The notes beneath the pieces are model-generated. The model was not told the origin of the DNA, ran no database searches, and saw nothing but the letters and a program-made list of their open reading frames with translations. Shown here piece after piece: positions 14,123 to 22,841 of a DNA stretch of 30,645 nucleotides (within the stretch, counting starts at the first letter, position 1; each line of letters starts with the position of its first letter). Source of the DNA: JADHUC01 sp964617665 (GTDB lineage Bacteria; Planctomycetota; Planctomycetia; Pirellulales; Pirellulaceae); NCBI GenBank assembly GCA_964617665.1, contig CAZUAH010000113.1, positions 1 to 30,645 on the forward strand, read 5' to 3'. Made by a program: the position numbers and the translations under genes.

Positions 14123-16051
14123 ATGTTGGTAACGCAAATAGCTACGTCCGCCACTGCGGTCATCATGGCCATGGCAGCTAATGATGCACAACCGGAACCC
14201 TGGTGGCAAGCCGATTGGACTCATCGGCGCATCGTCAAGTCGAAAGGCGAATGGTGTAGGATCCCCTACGATCCAGCCACGGCCAAGGGCCGGTTTGCGG
14301 CCCAGCCGGAACTGTGTCGGTTGCCTCACTGGGCGCAGACGGTCGAGATGAGTAAGCCCAAACTCGTGGCCGCCGATCCTGACGTGCATTATGGTTTTCC
14401 GCGGCTCGCGCGGACAGCCGACAACCGTTTGTTGCTCTTCTACCGCGTCGGCCTGTCCCACGCGAGCGATCCAGCGGCGATTGCCATGCGTGCCTCGTCT
14501 GACACTGGACAGACGTGGTCTGACGAACGAATCATCCATCGTGATCCCGATGGGTATTGCGCGCACAATCCAGTAGCGGTCGTCGCACCGGATGGCCGAA
14601 TCATCTTGTTCACGTCCAGCTACAACTGGCGCGAGGGCCGAAAGCTGCCTATGTACTGGTCACACTCGGACGACCACGGAGAATCGTGGGCGACGTTCAC
14701 GAAGTTCGATACCGACACATCACGCAGCACTTACTACATGACCGATGCGGTGCGTACCGAATGCGGTCTGTTCGGCATGTCGACCGGTTTCGCTCCGGAC
14801 GCCCGCACCCAGGCACACAATCTGTTCTGGCATTCAACCGACGGCCGCCAATGGCACGTTCGGTCCGTTATGACAGAACCCGAAGACAATCGCGGCGACG
14901 AAGTAGATATTCTTCCGACCGGACCGGAGAGTTTTATGGTTCTGCTACGAGATCGGCGACGGCAAAGCACATGGCGAGTGTGGACCGCGGACGAAGGCCG
15001 GACGTGGTCCGAACCGGAGGATATCGGATCGCAGGTGGAGATCCTCCAGCGTCCGTACCTGACGCGTTTGACGCAGAGCCTCCTTCTGCTGAGCGGCCGT
15101 GACCGCAAACGTGCACTGATCGTCGTCTACGTTTCGCGGGACGGCGGAAGAACGTTTGCCGAACGACACGTGATTGATCGCTTCTACGGCGATGGAGGAT
15201 ACACTGCCGGCGTGCCGTTGAGCGATTCCAGCGCACTCTTGGTGTACTACGCCGATGGTCCGGAGTTTCGTGGAAAGCCTGATATTAGGCAGGTGACGCT
15301 GAACGTGCTGGATGAGCCCCAGAGTATCTGTCTTCGTGCGGCTGCGAAGGGGACGAATTTTCTCTACACGCGGCCAGACGCGACCGAAGCCACCGAAGAT
15401 CGTACCTATGCCTGGATGCTGCCACCGGGCGGCTGGACCACTGCCTCGCTGAGCCTAGACGCCGAGCCCCGTGGCCAAGTCCCTTTGCTGCCGCCGCGCA
15501 CGTGGGAGGGTGACTATACGGGCAACGTTATGCCCGACAAAGCCGCCATGCCATGGAAGATCGTCAAGGAAGGACGCGCGAGTGTGTCACTCGACGAAAA
15601 CGACGCCCTGCGCATCGTTGATGCTGGCGATCACGGCGGCGAAATGATCTACCTGTCACGCGACTGGGAACTGACGCCTACCGGCACCGTCGAAGTGGAC
15701 GTTTGCCTTCGAGTGTTCTCGTGTACCGGCCCAGGCGGTTGCATGCTCCGCGTGGCAGATGGGCGACATGAAGAGGTTTTCACTTTCTTTCCCGACCGAG
15801 TCATTACAAACCGCTCTGGGCGAGACGCACCATTGGACTGCGCGTCCGACTTTGTGACGCTTCGCATCACGGTGGGCGACGAGGACTTCTCCCTAAAACA
15901 CGGCGACCGCACTCTGATCGACGGCCGCGGCCTTTTCGCGGCACCCGCATTTCAGGGGCGCCGCGCAATCCATTTCGGCAGCGGCAGCAGCGCCGCCAAG
16001 GGCGAGGCACTGTGGAGATCAATGCGGTATCGCATCACCGAGATGAGATGA
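14123..16051 (+). CDS. Secreted Asp-box (sialidase-fold) protein with C-terminal beta-sandwich
   Basis: This 642-residue protein has a short leader ending near MAMA-ND. A propeller follows with Asp boxes SSDTGQTW (125), SDDHGESW (182), TADEGRTW (288), SRDGGRTF (338) and a degenerate STDGRQW (238). HYGFPRLA near 89-96 sits where sialidases carry the FRIP/YRIP Arg, so one of the three carboxylate-binding arginines may be present. Residues about 480-642 look like a concanavalin/LamG-type sandwich, often carbohydrate-binding. ATG 14123 follows GAGG at about 6 nt. It is divergent from the esterase/Asp-box fusion and transcribed toward the thymidine kinase gene, from which a 196-bp gap separates it. 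Exo-sialidase activity is possible; another glycosidase or a glycan-binding role cannot be excluded. Confidence 0.82.
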   Translation: MLVTQIATSATAVIMAMAANDAQPEPWWQADWTHRRIVKSKGEWCRIPYDPATAKGRFAAQPELCRLPHWAQTVEMSKPKLVAADPDVHYGFPRLARTADNRLLLFYRVGLSHASDPAAIAMRASSDTGQTWSDERIIHRDPDGYCAHNPVAVVAPDGRIILFTSSYNWREGRKLPMYWSHSDDHGESWATFTKFDTDTSRSTYYMTDAVRTECGLFGMSTGFAPDARTQAHNLFWHSTDGRQWHVRSVMTEPEDNRGDEVDILPTGPESFMVLLRDRRRQSTWRVWTADEGRTWSEPEDIGSQVEILQRPYLTRLTQSLLLLSGRDRKRALIVVYVSRDGGRTFAERHVIDRFYGDGGYTAGVPLSDSSALLVYYADGPEFRGKPDIRQVTLNVLDEPQSICLRAAAKGTNFLYTRPDATEATEDRTYAWMLPPGGWTTASLSLDAEPRGQVPLLPPRTWEGDYTGNVMPDKAAMPWKIVKEGRASVSLDENDALRIVDAGDHGGEMIYLSRDWELTPTGTVEVDVCLRVFSCTGPGGCMLRVADGRHEEVFTFFPDRVITNRSGRDAPLDCASDFVTLRITVGDEDFSLKHGDRTLIDGRGLFAAPAFQGRRAIHFGSGSSAAKGEALWRSMRYRITEMR

Positions 16052-16146
16052 CCGGCACAGAGCCCTCGACAGAGACAGCGAACGCGGCGAAGCGGTACGG
16101 GATAGTAATATCGTTTTGCAGTTCAACGCTGCCAGGCACGGCGGAT

Positions 16147-16176
16147 GGAAATTCCACGCTCGTCGTGGTAACTTCC
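16147..16176. terminator. Imperfect hairpin between the Asp-box gene and tdk
   Basis: GGAAATTCCACG at 16147-16158 pairs with CGTGGTAACTTCC at 16164-16176 with one mismatch, one bulge and a 5-nt loop. No T-run follows, so it could be a weak terminator of the upstream gene, a stabilising 3' structure or a leader element of tdk, whose start is 72 bp away. The rest of the gap (16052-16247) shows nothing I can name. Confidence 0.35.
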
Positions 16177-16247
16177 TGCGAGGCGGCTTCCCCTCAGAGC
16201 AGAGGAACAAGAACCATGCCGCCTTGTGATTCAAAGAAGGCACGGAC

Positions 16248-16871
16248 ATGGCAAAACTCTATTTCTACTATTCCGCCATGAATGCTGGAAAATCTACGGT
16301 TTTGCTGCAGTCCAGCTACAACTACCGTGAACGCGGGATGAATACGTTGGTGCTGACGCCCGAGGTGGACACGCGATCTGCTGAGGGGATAGTTAGTTCG
16401 CGCATCGGGCTCGAAGCCGATGCCCGGTCGTTTTCCCATTTGGACAATATCTTCGAAATTGCCCGACGAGCGCACGAGGAGAAACCGCTCCACTGCGTGC
16501 TGGTCGACGAGGCCCAGTTTCTGACGAAGCGACAAGTCCGACAACTGAGCGATGTCGCCGACCGGCTCGATGTCCCCGTGCTTGCGTACGGTCTGCGCAC
16601 GGATTTCCAGGGCAATTTGTTCGAGGGCAGCATGCACTTGTTGGCATGGGCTGACAACCTCTCGGAAATCAAGACCATCTGCCACTGCGGTCGCAAGGCT
16701 ACCATGGTTCTGCGGCTGGACGGCCAAGGAAATCCAGTCCATGACGGGGACCAAGTCAAAATCGGCGGCAACGAGCGTTATACCTCGGTCTGTCGCAAAC
16801 ACTTCAAAGAAGGGCTGGCCACGCGAGAATCGTACCCACTGCCGTTTGGGGACGATTTCGAGAGCCCGTGA
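16248..16871 (+). CDS. tdk: Thymidine kinase (type II)
   Basis: This 207-residue cytosolic enzyme phosphorylates (deoxy)thymidine with ATP in pyrimidine salvage. The P-loop SAMNAGKST is at 9-17, DEAQF with the catalytic Glu88 at 87-91, and the structural zinc ligands are visible as C-H-C (145-147) and C-x2-H (182-185). The lasso region GGNERYTS near 173-180 carries the substrate-contacting Tyr. Length and domain order match bacterial Tdk with no truncation. AAAGAAGG lies about 7 nt before ATG 16248. The nucleoside transporter gene starts 33 bp downstream, so the two form an uptake-and-trap pair for nucleosides. Confidence 0.96.
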   Translation: MAKLYFYYSAMNAGKSTVLLQSSYNYRERGMNTLVLTPEVDTRSAEGIVSSRIGLEADARSFSHLDNIFEIARRAHEEKPLHCVLVDEAQFLTKRQVRQLSDVADRLDVPVLAYGLRTDFQGNLFEGSMHLLAWADNLSEIKTICHCGRKATMVLRLDGQGNPVHDGDQVKIGGNERYTSVCRKHFKEGLATRESYPLPFGDDFESP

Positions 16872-16904
16872 ACCCTCCGCCTACGCAATACAACGAACGA
16901 TCAC

Positions 16905-18176
16905 ATGGAACGCCTGATCAGCTTTGTCGGACTGTTCATAATGATTGGCCTTGCGTGGTTGATGAGTTCGAACAAACGCAAGTTCAGTGTGCGACTTGTG
17001 GTTGGCGGGCTGTTGTTGCAGTTCCTGTTGGCCGCCATCCTGCTGCGTGATCCGTTTGCGGACTACTTCTTCCGCTGCGTGGAAGCGTTCTTCTCCGCCA
17101 TGCTGGGGTTCGTCGACGAGGGCGCTGGATTCCTTTTCGACATAACTCCTCGCGAAGAAGACCCCTCGCTGCCCCCGGCCTTCACGCTGCTCCGCACATT
17201 CGCTTGTGGTGTCTTGCCGACGATCATCTTTTTCTCGTCGTTCATGTCCGTGATGTACTACATCGGCGTCATGCAGTGGATCGTCACGATCATGGCTCGC
17301 GCGATGCAATGGACGCTGCGTGTGTCCGGTGCCGAAAGCTTGGCGGCCGCCGCGAACGTGTTTGTCGGCCATACGGAAGCACCGCTTGTGGTCAAGCCAT
17401 ACATCGCAGGCATGACCATGTCCGAACTGAATGCGATGATGGTGGGCGGTTTTGCCACCATTTCCGGAGGTTTATTGGCGGCCTACGCCGGCATGGGTAT
17501 CAGTCCGGGCCACTTGGTGACGGCCTCTGTGATTTCCGCGCCAGCGGCGCTGTTAATCGCGAAGGTAATGCAGCCTGAAACCAGCGATCCGGAAACGCTC
17601 GGCAAAGTCAAAGCCAAGATCGAGCGTAAAGGCACGAACGTCTTCGAAGCTGCTGCAATCGGCGCGAGTGACGGACTGAAACTGGCGTTGAACGTGGCCG
17701 CCATGTTGATCGCGTTTCTGGCTTTGATCGCAATGGTAAACGCCTTGCTTGGTTGGATCGGCGGCCTGTTCGGATGCGTCGGACCCGCCGGCGAACCACT
17801 CTGGTCTTTGGAGGCTGGGCTGGGCTACGTTTTCGCCCCATTGGCCTGGCTGATGGGCATCGAGAGCGGCGATTGCCTGAAAGCCGGTGAACTTCTAGGA
17901 ATCAAGATGGCCGCCAACGAATTCATTGCCTATCAGCGTTTGGGCGAATGGATCAGCGAAGATTCGACCGTCCAAATCAGCCGCCGCACCGAGTACATTT
18001 TGACCTACGCGCTTTCGGGATTTTCCAACTTCGGAGCAATCGGAATCCAGATCGGTGGAATCGGCGGACTAGTGCCGGAACGCCGTTCCGACCTGGCACG
18101 TTTAGGCTTGCGAGCGATGATCGGTGGCGCCTTGGCGTGCGCGATGACCGCCTGCATCGCAGGGATGCTGATGTGA
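16905..18176 (+). CDS. Concentrative nucleoside transporter (CNT/NupC family)
   Basis: This is a 423-residue inner-membrane Na+- or H+-coupled nucleoside symporter. Family blocks are clear: VFVGHTEAPLVVKPYI at 153-167, SGGLLAAYAGMGI near 187, ISAPAALLIAK near 210, MAANEFIAYQRL near 340 and LSGFSNFGAIGIQIGGIGG near 370. Compared with the well-studied Vibrio CNT, the GQTE motif reads GHTE (His156 for Gln), and the N-F-x-S ribose-contact motif reads N-F-G-A. Both positions contact the nucleoside in that structure, as I recall it. It follows tdk by 33 bp and is presumably cotranscribed with it; the ribosome site at ATG 16905 is weak. It ends 16 bp from the convergent beta-helix gene. Import of nucleosides feeding Tdk is the natural role, perhaps with altered specificity. 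Confidence 0.93.
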   Translation: MERLISFVGLFIMIGLAWLMSSNKRKFSVRLVVGGLLLQFLLAAILLRDPFADYFFRCVEAFFSAMLGFVDEGAGFLFDITPREEDPSLPPAFTLLRTFACGVLPTIIFFSSFMSVMYYIGVMQWIVTIMARAMQWTLRVSGAESLAAAANVFVGHTEAPLVVKPYIAGMTMSELNAMMVGGFATISGGLLAAYAGMGISPGHLVTASVISAPAALLIAKVMQPETSDPETLGKVKAKIERKGTNVFEAAAIGASDGLKLALNVAAMLIAFLALIAMVNALLGWIGGLFGCVGPAGEPLWSLEAGLGYVFAPLAWLMGIESGDCLKAGELLGIKMAANEFIAYQRLGEWISEDSTVQISRRTEYILTYALSGFSNFGAIGIQIGGIGGLVPERRSDLARLGLRAMIGGALACAMTACIAGMLM

Positions 18177-18185
18177 ATGAAGCCG

Positions 18186-18213
18186 TCAGCAGTCAGCGAT
18201 CAGCTTTCAGTTC
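18186..18213. repeat. Heptanucleotide TCAGNNN tandem repeat, four copies
   Basis: TCAG recurs every 7 bases at 18186, 18193, 18200 and 18207, with variable triplets CAG, CGA, CTT and TTC. It lies at the junction of two convergent genes, and the second TCAG supplies the TGA stop codon of the minus-strand beta-helix gene. The pattern resembles the short heptad repeats scattered in many bacterial intergenic regions, though only four copies are present here. Confidence 0.6.
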
Positions 18214-20340
18214 TGTTCCGCCTGCCGGTTGGAAAGAATCGTGTACGGTTACGTGGATGTTGTCGTAGCGGACTCCGATGTGTACTTGGGGTGTGTCGTC
18301 GTGGAAGCCGATGCCGCCTGTGGCAAAGACGGTGCGGGCGTGAGGGTCGCGATCGGTGTGGTTTAGGTCGACGACACCGTCGGCGCCAGCGTCGACTCGA
18401 AACACGACGCCTTCCCGCTCGTGGCGAACGCTCACCAAGTAGGTTCGTTTGCCTCGATGGGGAAGTCTTATGGCTGAGGCCGCGGCCAACTCGGTGACTG
18501 TCGGCTTGCCGTCGTCGTCGGTCATCAATCGAACGAGCCTTCCAGCGTCCCGTGCAATATCCAGCCAGTAGGCGTTCTGCTCGTCCTGGGCCAGCAGGAC
18601 GGGGCCGCTGCCTTCGGGCAAGTAGGCGCTGAACGCGTCGAACTTCAGATCGTAATCCCGCCATTCAGCGCCCTGCCGTGAGAACAGCCACGCTACGCGT
18701 TGCTTGTCCTGCTGGCCAACCGGCGTGCACAGCATGTTTCGGTCGAGAATCTCCTTCGCATTGGTGATGCAGTAGCGAAACGGCGAATTCTCGTCTTGCC
18801 GCCAACTCAGGCCCTCTTGGCCTGGTCGGTTCAGCCATGGGTCGACGTCGCTGTAATGACCGTCCTCGAAGTCATCGACAAAGACAGTCTTCTTGTCCTG
18901 CCGAACCGGCGGAGCCTGTTCAGCCGCTGGAGTCTGATCAGGCAGTTCCCAAGCCCCAAGATCCGGTCTGGCATCCCGCCGAGTGCCCTCGCGATCGACG
19001 TCAAACAGTGGCGTCGGTGCGAAGCACTTCGTGCCAGCATTGACCGCCGGGCTATCGGGTCGCAGCCGGCCGTCGAATGCCGTCGGGTCGACGAATTGCG
19101 GGACAGCATCGGTCAGAGTGAATCGGCCATAAGCCCGAGCCTCGCCCACGCCTTTCGGATTGCCCGGTATCTGGATCAGGTTCCAGTCAAGCAGCATCGT
19201 ACTCCCGCCTGTGCTGCGATCCCAGCCGACTCGCCCCAGGATGTTGTTGTACACCTGCACGTCCGTCGATCTTCCGCTGATCCGCAGCGAGTAGTTGTCC
19301 AGCTTCCACCGATGGAACTGGCGAGGCTCGGGCAAGACGACGATCGTGTTATGGCGGAAGATCAGGCCATCGCACGGGTCGGCATTGTTGAACAGATTGG
19401 CGTGGCTCGGCCCGAAGATATTATTCTCGAAGACGATCTGCTCGTTACGAATCGAACTCTTGTAGTAATTGTTGAATTGAACGATCTGCGCTTCGGTATC
19501 GTACAATACGTTGTTTCGAAAGACTACGTTGTGGTTCTGCCAACCGGGCAGACCCGGCCCGGGGATGAAGATGTGGATCAAGTCGCAGTGACGCGACCAG
19601 CGGCCTCGATCGGCCGTCTCCGCGTCGGTCACACCATCGTCGAAATCGTGGATTCGGTTGCCTTCGATCAGCGAGTTCCAGAACCCGGTCACGCGTATGC
19701 CGTCATGCGTACCGCCGTGGATGTGATTGCCCAGGACACGCACTTCGTGCCCCCGGCCAGCGATTCCTGTGCCAGTTCGTGTTATCTCGCAGCCTTGAAT
19801 GAGGATATCGGTACCACCGCGAAACGATATAGCCGTCTTTTCGATGTTCTCGACCGATCCGATCCAGGGGCCATGCCGCTCGACGCGGCAATCGACCAAT
19901 GCCCAATGCTTTCCGTCGTCGATCTGCACGCCGTCCGGAATCGTCAGGCCTTCGAGTCGCAGAAAGACATCAAATCCGCCGGTCTGGTCTTGCGGGCCCT
20001 TCGGACCACTGATGATGACTCGTTCTATATCGGGCTTGGTGCCGGCGGCCGCCTTGACGGTTACCCATTTCGAGAAGATGGCGTCGCCCGCGGTCAGTCG
20101 CTCGCGGATCTCGCCGTATTGGCCATCGTACAACACGATGCCGTCGCCGCCTTTGAGCATGGGCCGCACGCGACCAAACGTCTTCCACGGCCCATTCGCC
20201 GAACCGTCGCCCGATTGGTCATCGCCGCGGATCGCATCGACGTGATAGACTTTGGCCGTGGTCTCTTTCGCCGATGCGAGATTCAAGAAAGCGATGCATA
20301 TGGCCATTGATAACAGAGTATTCGTCATTGATGTTTGCAT
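18193..20340 (-). CDS. Secreted right-handed parallel beta-helix protein with C-terminal sandwich domain
   Basis: This protein of about 715 residues has an N-terminal signal peptide (hydrophobic about 9-22, cleavage near ASA-KE). It begins with the pattern YHVDAIRGDD..GPWKTFGRV, typical of DUF1565/pectate-lyase-fold proteins. PbH1-type turns follow (for example GTDILIQGCEITRTGTGIAG, GTHDGIRVTGFWNSLIEGNRIHD and VVFRNNVLYDT). After DLGAWELP near 465 comes a linker and a C-terminal domain of about 210 residues beginning VFVDDFEDG, resembling LamG/DUF1080-type sandwiches. The fold suits a polysaccharide lyase or glycosidase, but catalytic residues cannot be assigned. ATG 20340 lacks a strong ribosome site; 20349 (GTG) and 20328 are alternatives. 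It follows the FAD oxidoreductase by about 30 bp and is probably cotranscribed. Confidence 0.82.
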   Translation of the reverse strand: MQTSMTNTLLSMAICIAFLNLASAKETTAKVYHVDAIRGDDQSGDGSANGPWKTFGRVRPMLKGGDGIVLYDGQYGEIRERLTAGDAIFSKWVTVKAAAGTKPDIERVIISGPKGPQDQTGGFDVFLRLEGLTIPDGVQIDDGKHWALVDCRVERHGPWIGSVENIEKTAISFRGGTDILIQGCEITRTGTGIAGRGHEVRVLGNHIHGGTHDGIRVTGFWNSLIEGNRIHDFDDGVTDAETADRGRWSRHCDLIHIFIPGPGLPGWQNHNVVFRNNVLYDTEAQIVQFNNYYKSSIRNEQIVFENNIFGPSHANLFNNADPCDGLIFRHNTIVVLPEPRQFHRWKLDNYSLRISGRSTDVQVYNNILGRVGWDRSTGGSTMLLDWNLIQIPGNPKGVGEARAYGRFTLTDAVPQFVDPTAFDGRLRPDSPAVNAGTKCFAPTPLFDVDREGTRRDARPDLGAWELPDQTPAAEQAPPVRQDKKTVFVDDFEDGHYSDVDPWLNRPGQEGLSWRQDENSPFRYCITNAKEILDRNMLCTPVGQQDKQRVAWLFSRQGAEWRDYDLKFDAFSAYLPEGSGPVLLAQDEQNAYWLDIARDAGRLVRLMTDDDGKPTVTELAAASAIRLPHRGKRTYLVSVRHEREGVVFRVDAGADGVVDLNHTDRDPHARTVFATGGIGFHDDTPQVHIGVRYDNIHVTVHDSFQPAGGTELKADR

Positions 20341-20372
20341 AGTATTCACTTGGATATCAGAAGCCGTTTTGC

Positions 20373-22094
20373 CTAGTCATCTTGGGCAAACTTGTCCCAA
20401 TCCAACTCGACACCCGAGTCGGTCAGCAGGTCTTGAAATTGTCGGAGCAGTTGAGTCTGATTCCGGACTCCGCGCGGCGAGTGTCCGCGGCCGTGACAAA
20501 ATGCCGCCAGCGCCCCGGCGGCCTCGCCGATGCTCCATTCCGTTGGATGCAAACGATAGGCTCCGTTGGTCAGATGCGTTGTGCCAATGTTCTTGCACCC
20601 GGCGATCAAGTTCTCGACGCGGCGCGGAATCAACGCGCCCAGCGAAATCAGGTACGGCAGGCAACTAACGTCAAAGTAATTGTCGCCGCCGCTGGTCGGA
20701 TGCAGATCCAGACCGTAGTAGCCTAGACCCACCGAATCATCGAATCGGTCGGCCACGGCCTGTTTGCCGATGCGTCGAGGCGACTCTGGGCGGATGTGCT
20801 GTTCCAGAATCGTAAATTCGGCTCTGATCCGTCGCGATTCGCGGATGTAGGGAAACTTGGCCAAGCCGTCCTCGGTTCCGACGATGTCTTTCCGCAGCCT
20901 TAGACCTTTCCAACCCGTCTTTCCATCGGGGCGCGGCGCTTCGGTCTGCAGCCAGTACAGGAGGGAAAGGCTCAATTGTCGAGCCCCATCAAGATGCTTG
21001 TCGCGTTCTTCCGGGCTGACCTCGAACACGTTGCCCAGCATGTAGTCGTTCTGTGGCCAGTTGACGATGGTAACGTCGCTTGAGACCGTCCCCTTCCGGA
21101 AATTGGCGTGATTGACGATACGACGGTACAACCACAAGTTCAGCGACTTGGTGGGATGGCTCGGCAACTCGGGCGACAGCGGAATGAATGATAGTTCGCG
21201 CGGTTTTCGACTCGACGGACTTGAGTACCAGAGCGACAGGAGCCGATCAGGCCACGGAGGAGTCAGTTGTGGTTCGTGCTGTTGCCAGAAATCGTACATG
21301 GCCGGTTTGTCGATCGTGTGATCCTCGCCCGGCAAGTAGTCGATGGCATAGCACCAAGTGAATGCTTGCATGTTAGCCGGCCGGGCCTCGTCCGAAGCAT
21401 TCGGTTCGCCGGTATCTTTCTTTGATTCCGAGCCCGTGACGTACTCGGTGCCGGTCAGCGGAAGCAAGTCTCCGGTTTCCGATGCGTCGATGAAGTACTT
21501 CGCCTCGACGACCGTCTCGTGTTGATCGCTCCGGCCAAAAAGACGAATGGCGCGAACGTGATCGCCATCCACGTCAGCACCAACCGGCTCCGTGTTGAGT
21601 AGAATGGTCAGGAGCCCTTTCTCGACGGCCGGTGCCAACATTGCATCCAGCACAGCCAGCGCAACACGCGGTTCGTGGCAAAGACGCGAGACCGAACCGT
21701 CGCCCGGGTTCAAATTCACTCGGGCTTTCGCCTCGAGCGTCAGTGGATAGTGGCGGCGGTAGTAGTCGCGGATGCGTTTTCGAAACTTGCGGTAGGTCGC
21801 CGTCGAGCCGAACGATTCGATCCAGCGATGCTCGTCGGGCGGAACGGCCTGCTGGGTCAACTGTCCGCCAATCCAATCGGTCGGTTCCGTCATGACCACA
21901 CGCGCGCCGAGCCGCGTAGCCGCCAACGCCGCAGCACAACCGCCCAGTCCCCCACCGACCACCAACACGTCCGCCGTCAAGCTCCGCGAACGCCCCGTGG
22001 CCGCATTCGTTTGGGCTGCGGCCGTCAAGGCAGGATACCAGCACGTCGCTGCCGACAGCCCGCATTGTTCTAGAAAGCGTCGCCGATTCATCAT
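20373..22094 (-). CDS. Exported FAD-dependent oxidoreductase (FAD_oxidored type)
   Basis: This is a 573-residue flavoprotein with a twin-arginine-like leader (NRRRFLEQ at 3-10, hydrophobic stretch, Ala-rich cleavage region near 25-32), so it is probably exported folded with FAD. The dinucleotide-binding motif VVGGGLGGCAAA is at 45-56, ending its beta-alpha-beta unit at Glu70. The C-terminal segment with GCKNIGTTHLTNGAYRLHP and GEAAGALAAF is characteristic of the FAD-dependent oxidoreductases common in planctomycete glycan loci. The substrate is unknown; a sugar or sugar-derived alcohol is likely from the context. AGGAG is 9 nt before ATG 22094. It is upstream of the beta-helix gene, so the two may act on the same polymer. 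Confidence 0.88.
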   Translation of the reverse strand: MMNRRRFLEQCGLSAATCWYPALTAAAQTNAATGRSRSLTADVLVVGGGLGGCAAALAATRLGARVVMTEPTDWIGGQLTQQAVPPDEHRWIESFGSTATYRKFRKRIRDYYRRHYPLTLEAKARVNLNPGDGSVSRLCHEPRVALAVLDAMLAPAVEKGLLTILLNTEPVGADVDGDHVRAIRLFGRSDQHETVVEAKYFIDASETGDLLPLTGTEYVTGSESKKDTGEPNASDEARPANMQAFTWCYAIDYLPGEDHTIDKPAMYDFWQQHEPQLTPPWPDRLLSLWYSSPSSRKPRELSFIPLSPELPSHPTKSLNLWLYRRIVNHANFRKGTVSSDVTIVNWPQNDYMLGNVFEVSPEERDKHLDGARQLSLSLLYWLQTEAPRPDGKTGWKGLRLRKDIVGTEDGLAKFPYIRESRRIRAEFTILEQHIRPESPRRIGKQAVADRFDDSVGLGYYGLDLHPTSGGDNYFDVSCLPYLISLGALIPRRVENLIAGCKNIGTTHLTNGAYRLHPTEWSIGEAAGALAAFCHGRGHSPRGVRNQTQLLRQFQDLLTDSGVELDWDKFAQDD

Positions 22095-22178
22095 CGTTGC
22101 GTTCTCCTGTACTGACTCTCGAATCTACAAAGAGCGAATTCTCACTTACATATCCATCCCTGGCCGGATCGTCGTGCC

Positions 22179-22742
22179 TCAGCCTTGATTCTCGCCTCTG
22201 GTAGGCCCAAAGAACTTGAAGAAGCTGGACTCATGGTGCTCCCGCATCGAGGAACCAAGGCAATCCTCGGCCAAAAAGACTCGCTCGATTTCCGGCACAA
22301 TACTCCCCGCCTGTTGATCGTCTTTCCGACGCCCAAGGTACAAAGCCAACGATCGCGGCTCGTACTTCTCCAATGCGTTAACGACGAGACCCAAGGTCAC
22401 GCCGCTAACCACGTCATCCTCGATAATCAGCACGCGTGCATCCCGCAGCACTGACAGGTCATCAAGAAGCTCACATCTTCGCGGCGGATAGTCCACGTGA
22501 ACGGTAAGAACGCGAGTTCCGAGTTGCTCGAAGAAGTATCCGTAGACGTGCCCTTCTGGTGCGACAGCCAAATAGTGGTCGAATGCCTCTTGCTCGGTGA
22601 GGAATCGAGCCATCATAAAGGCCAAGACGCAGTCGCTGGGCGTGAGAGGGTTGACCCATGGGCCCTCCTCATAGCCCTTTGCTCGATGGCAATGCTGCCT
22701 GACCCGCAATTCAACTTCACTCAGTAGTTCCTGAGGAATCAT
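22179..22742 (-). CDS. Phosphoribosyltransferase-like protein
   Basis: This is a 187-residue cytosolic protein. The segment VLIIEDDVVSGVTLGLVV at about 104-121 is a type I PRTase PRPP-binding motif (hydrophobic strand, E-D-D, then S-G-x-T-L loop). Other parts do not point to a named PRTase such as Hpt, Upp or PyrE, and the N terminus (residues 1-55) is helical. It probably binds a PRPP- or ribose-phosphate-like ligand; catalytic function is not assured. ATG 22742 has AAGGAG about 10 nt upstream, and the alternative start at 22796 would be upstream of that site. It is about 99 bp downstream of the metallophosphoesterase on the same strand. Confidence 0.68.
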   Translation of the reverse strand: MIPQELLSEVELRVRQHCHRAKGYEEGPWVNPLTPSDCVLAFMMARFLTEQEAFDHYLAVAPEGHVYGYFFEQLGTRVLTVHVDYPPRRCELLDDLSVLRDARVLIIEDDVVSGVTLGLVVNALEKYEPRSLALYLGRRKDDQQAGSIVPEIERVFLAEDCLGSSMREHHESSFFKFFGPTRGENQG

Positions 22743-22841
22743 AATCGGATGGCTCCTTTCTTCCTCGCGTAGGTCCAAGCACAACGAAAACGGCAACTCC
22801 CGAGAATGCCGCGCAGACTCCCCTTCAACGTCTCAACTCAT

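Noticed and set aside
18700..20310. Long plus-strand open frame (536 codons) opposite the beta-helix gene
   Set aside because: It lies antisense to a gene with a clear leader and fold, and its translation has no recognisable motif. Codon bias in GC-rich genes often opens antisense frames.
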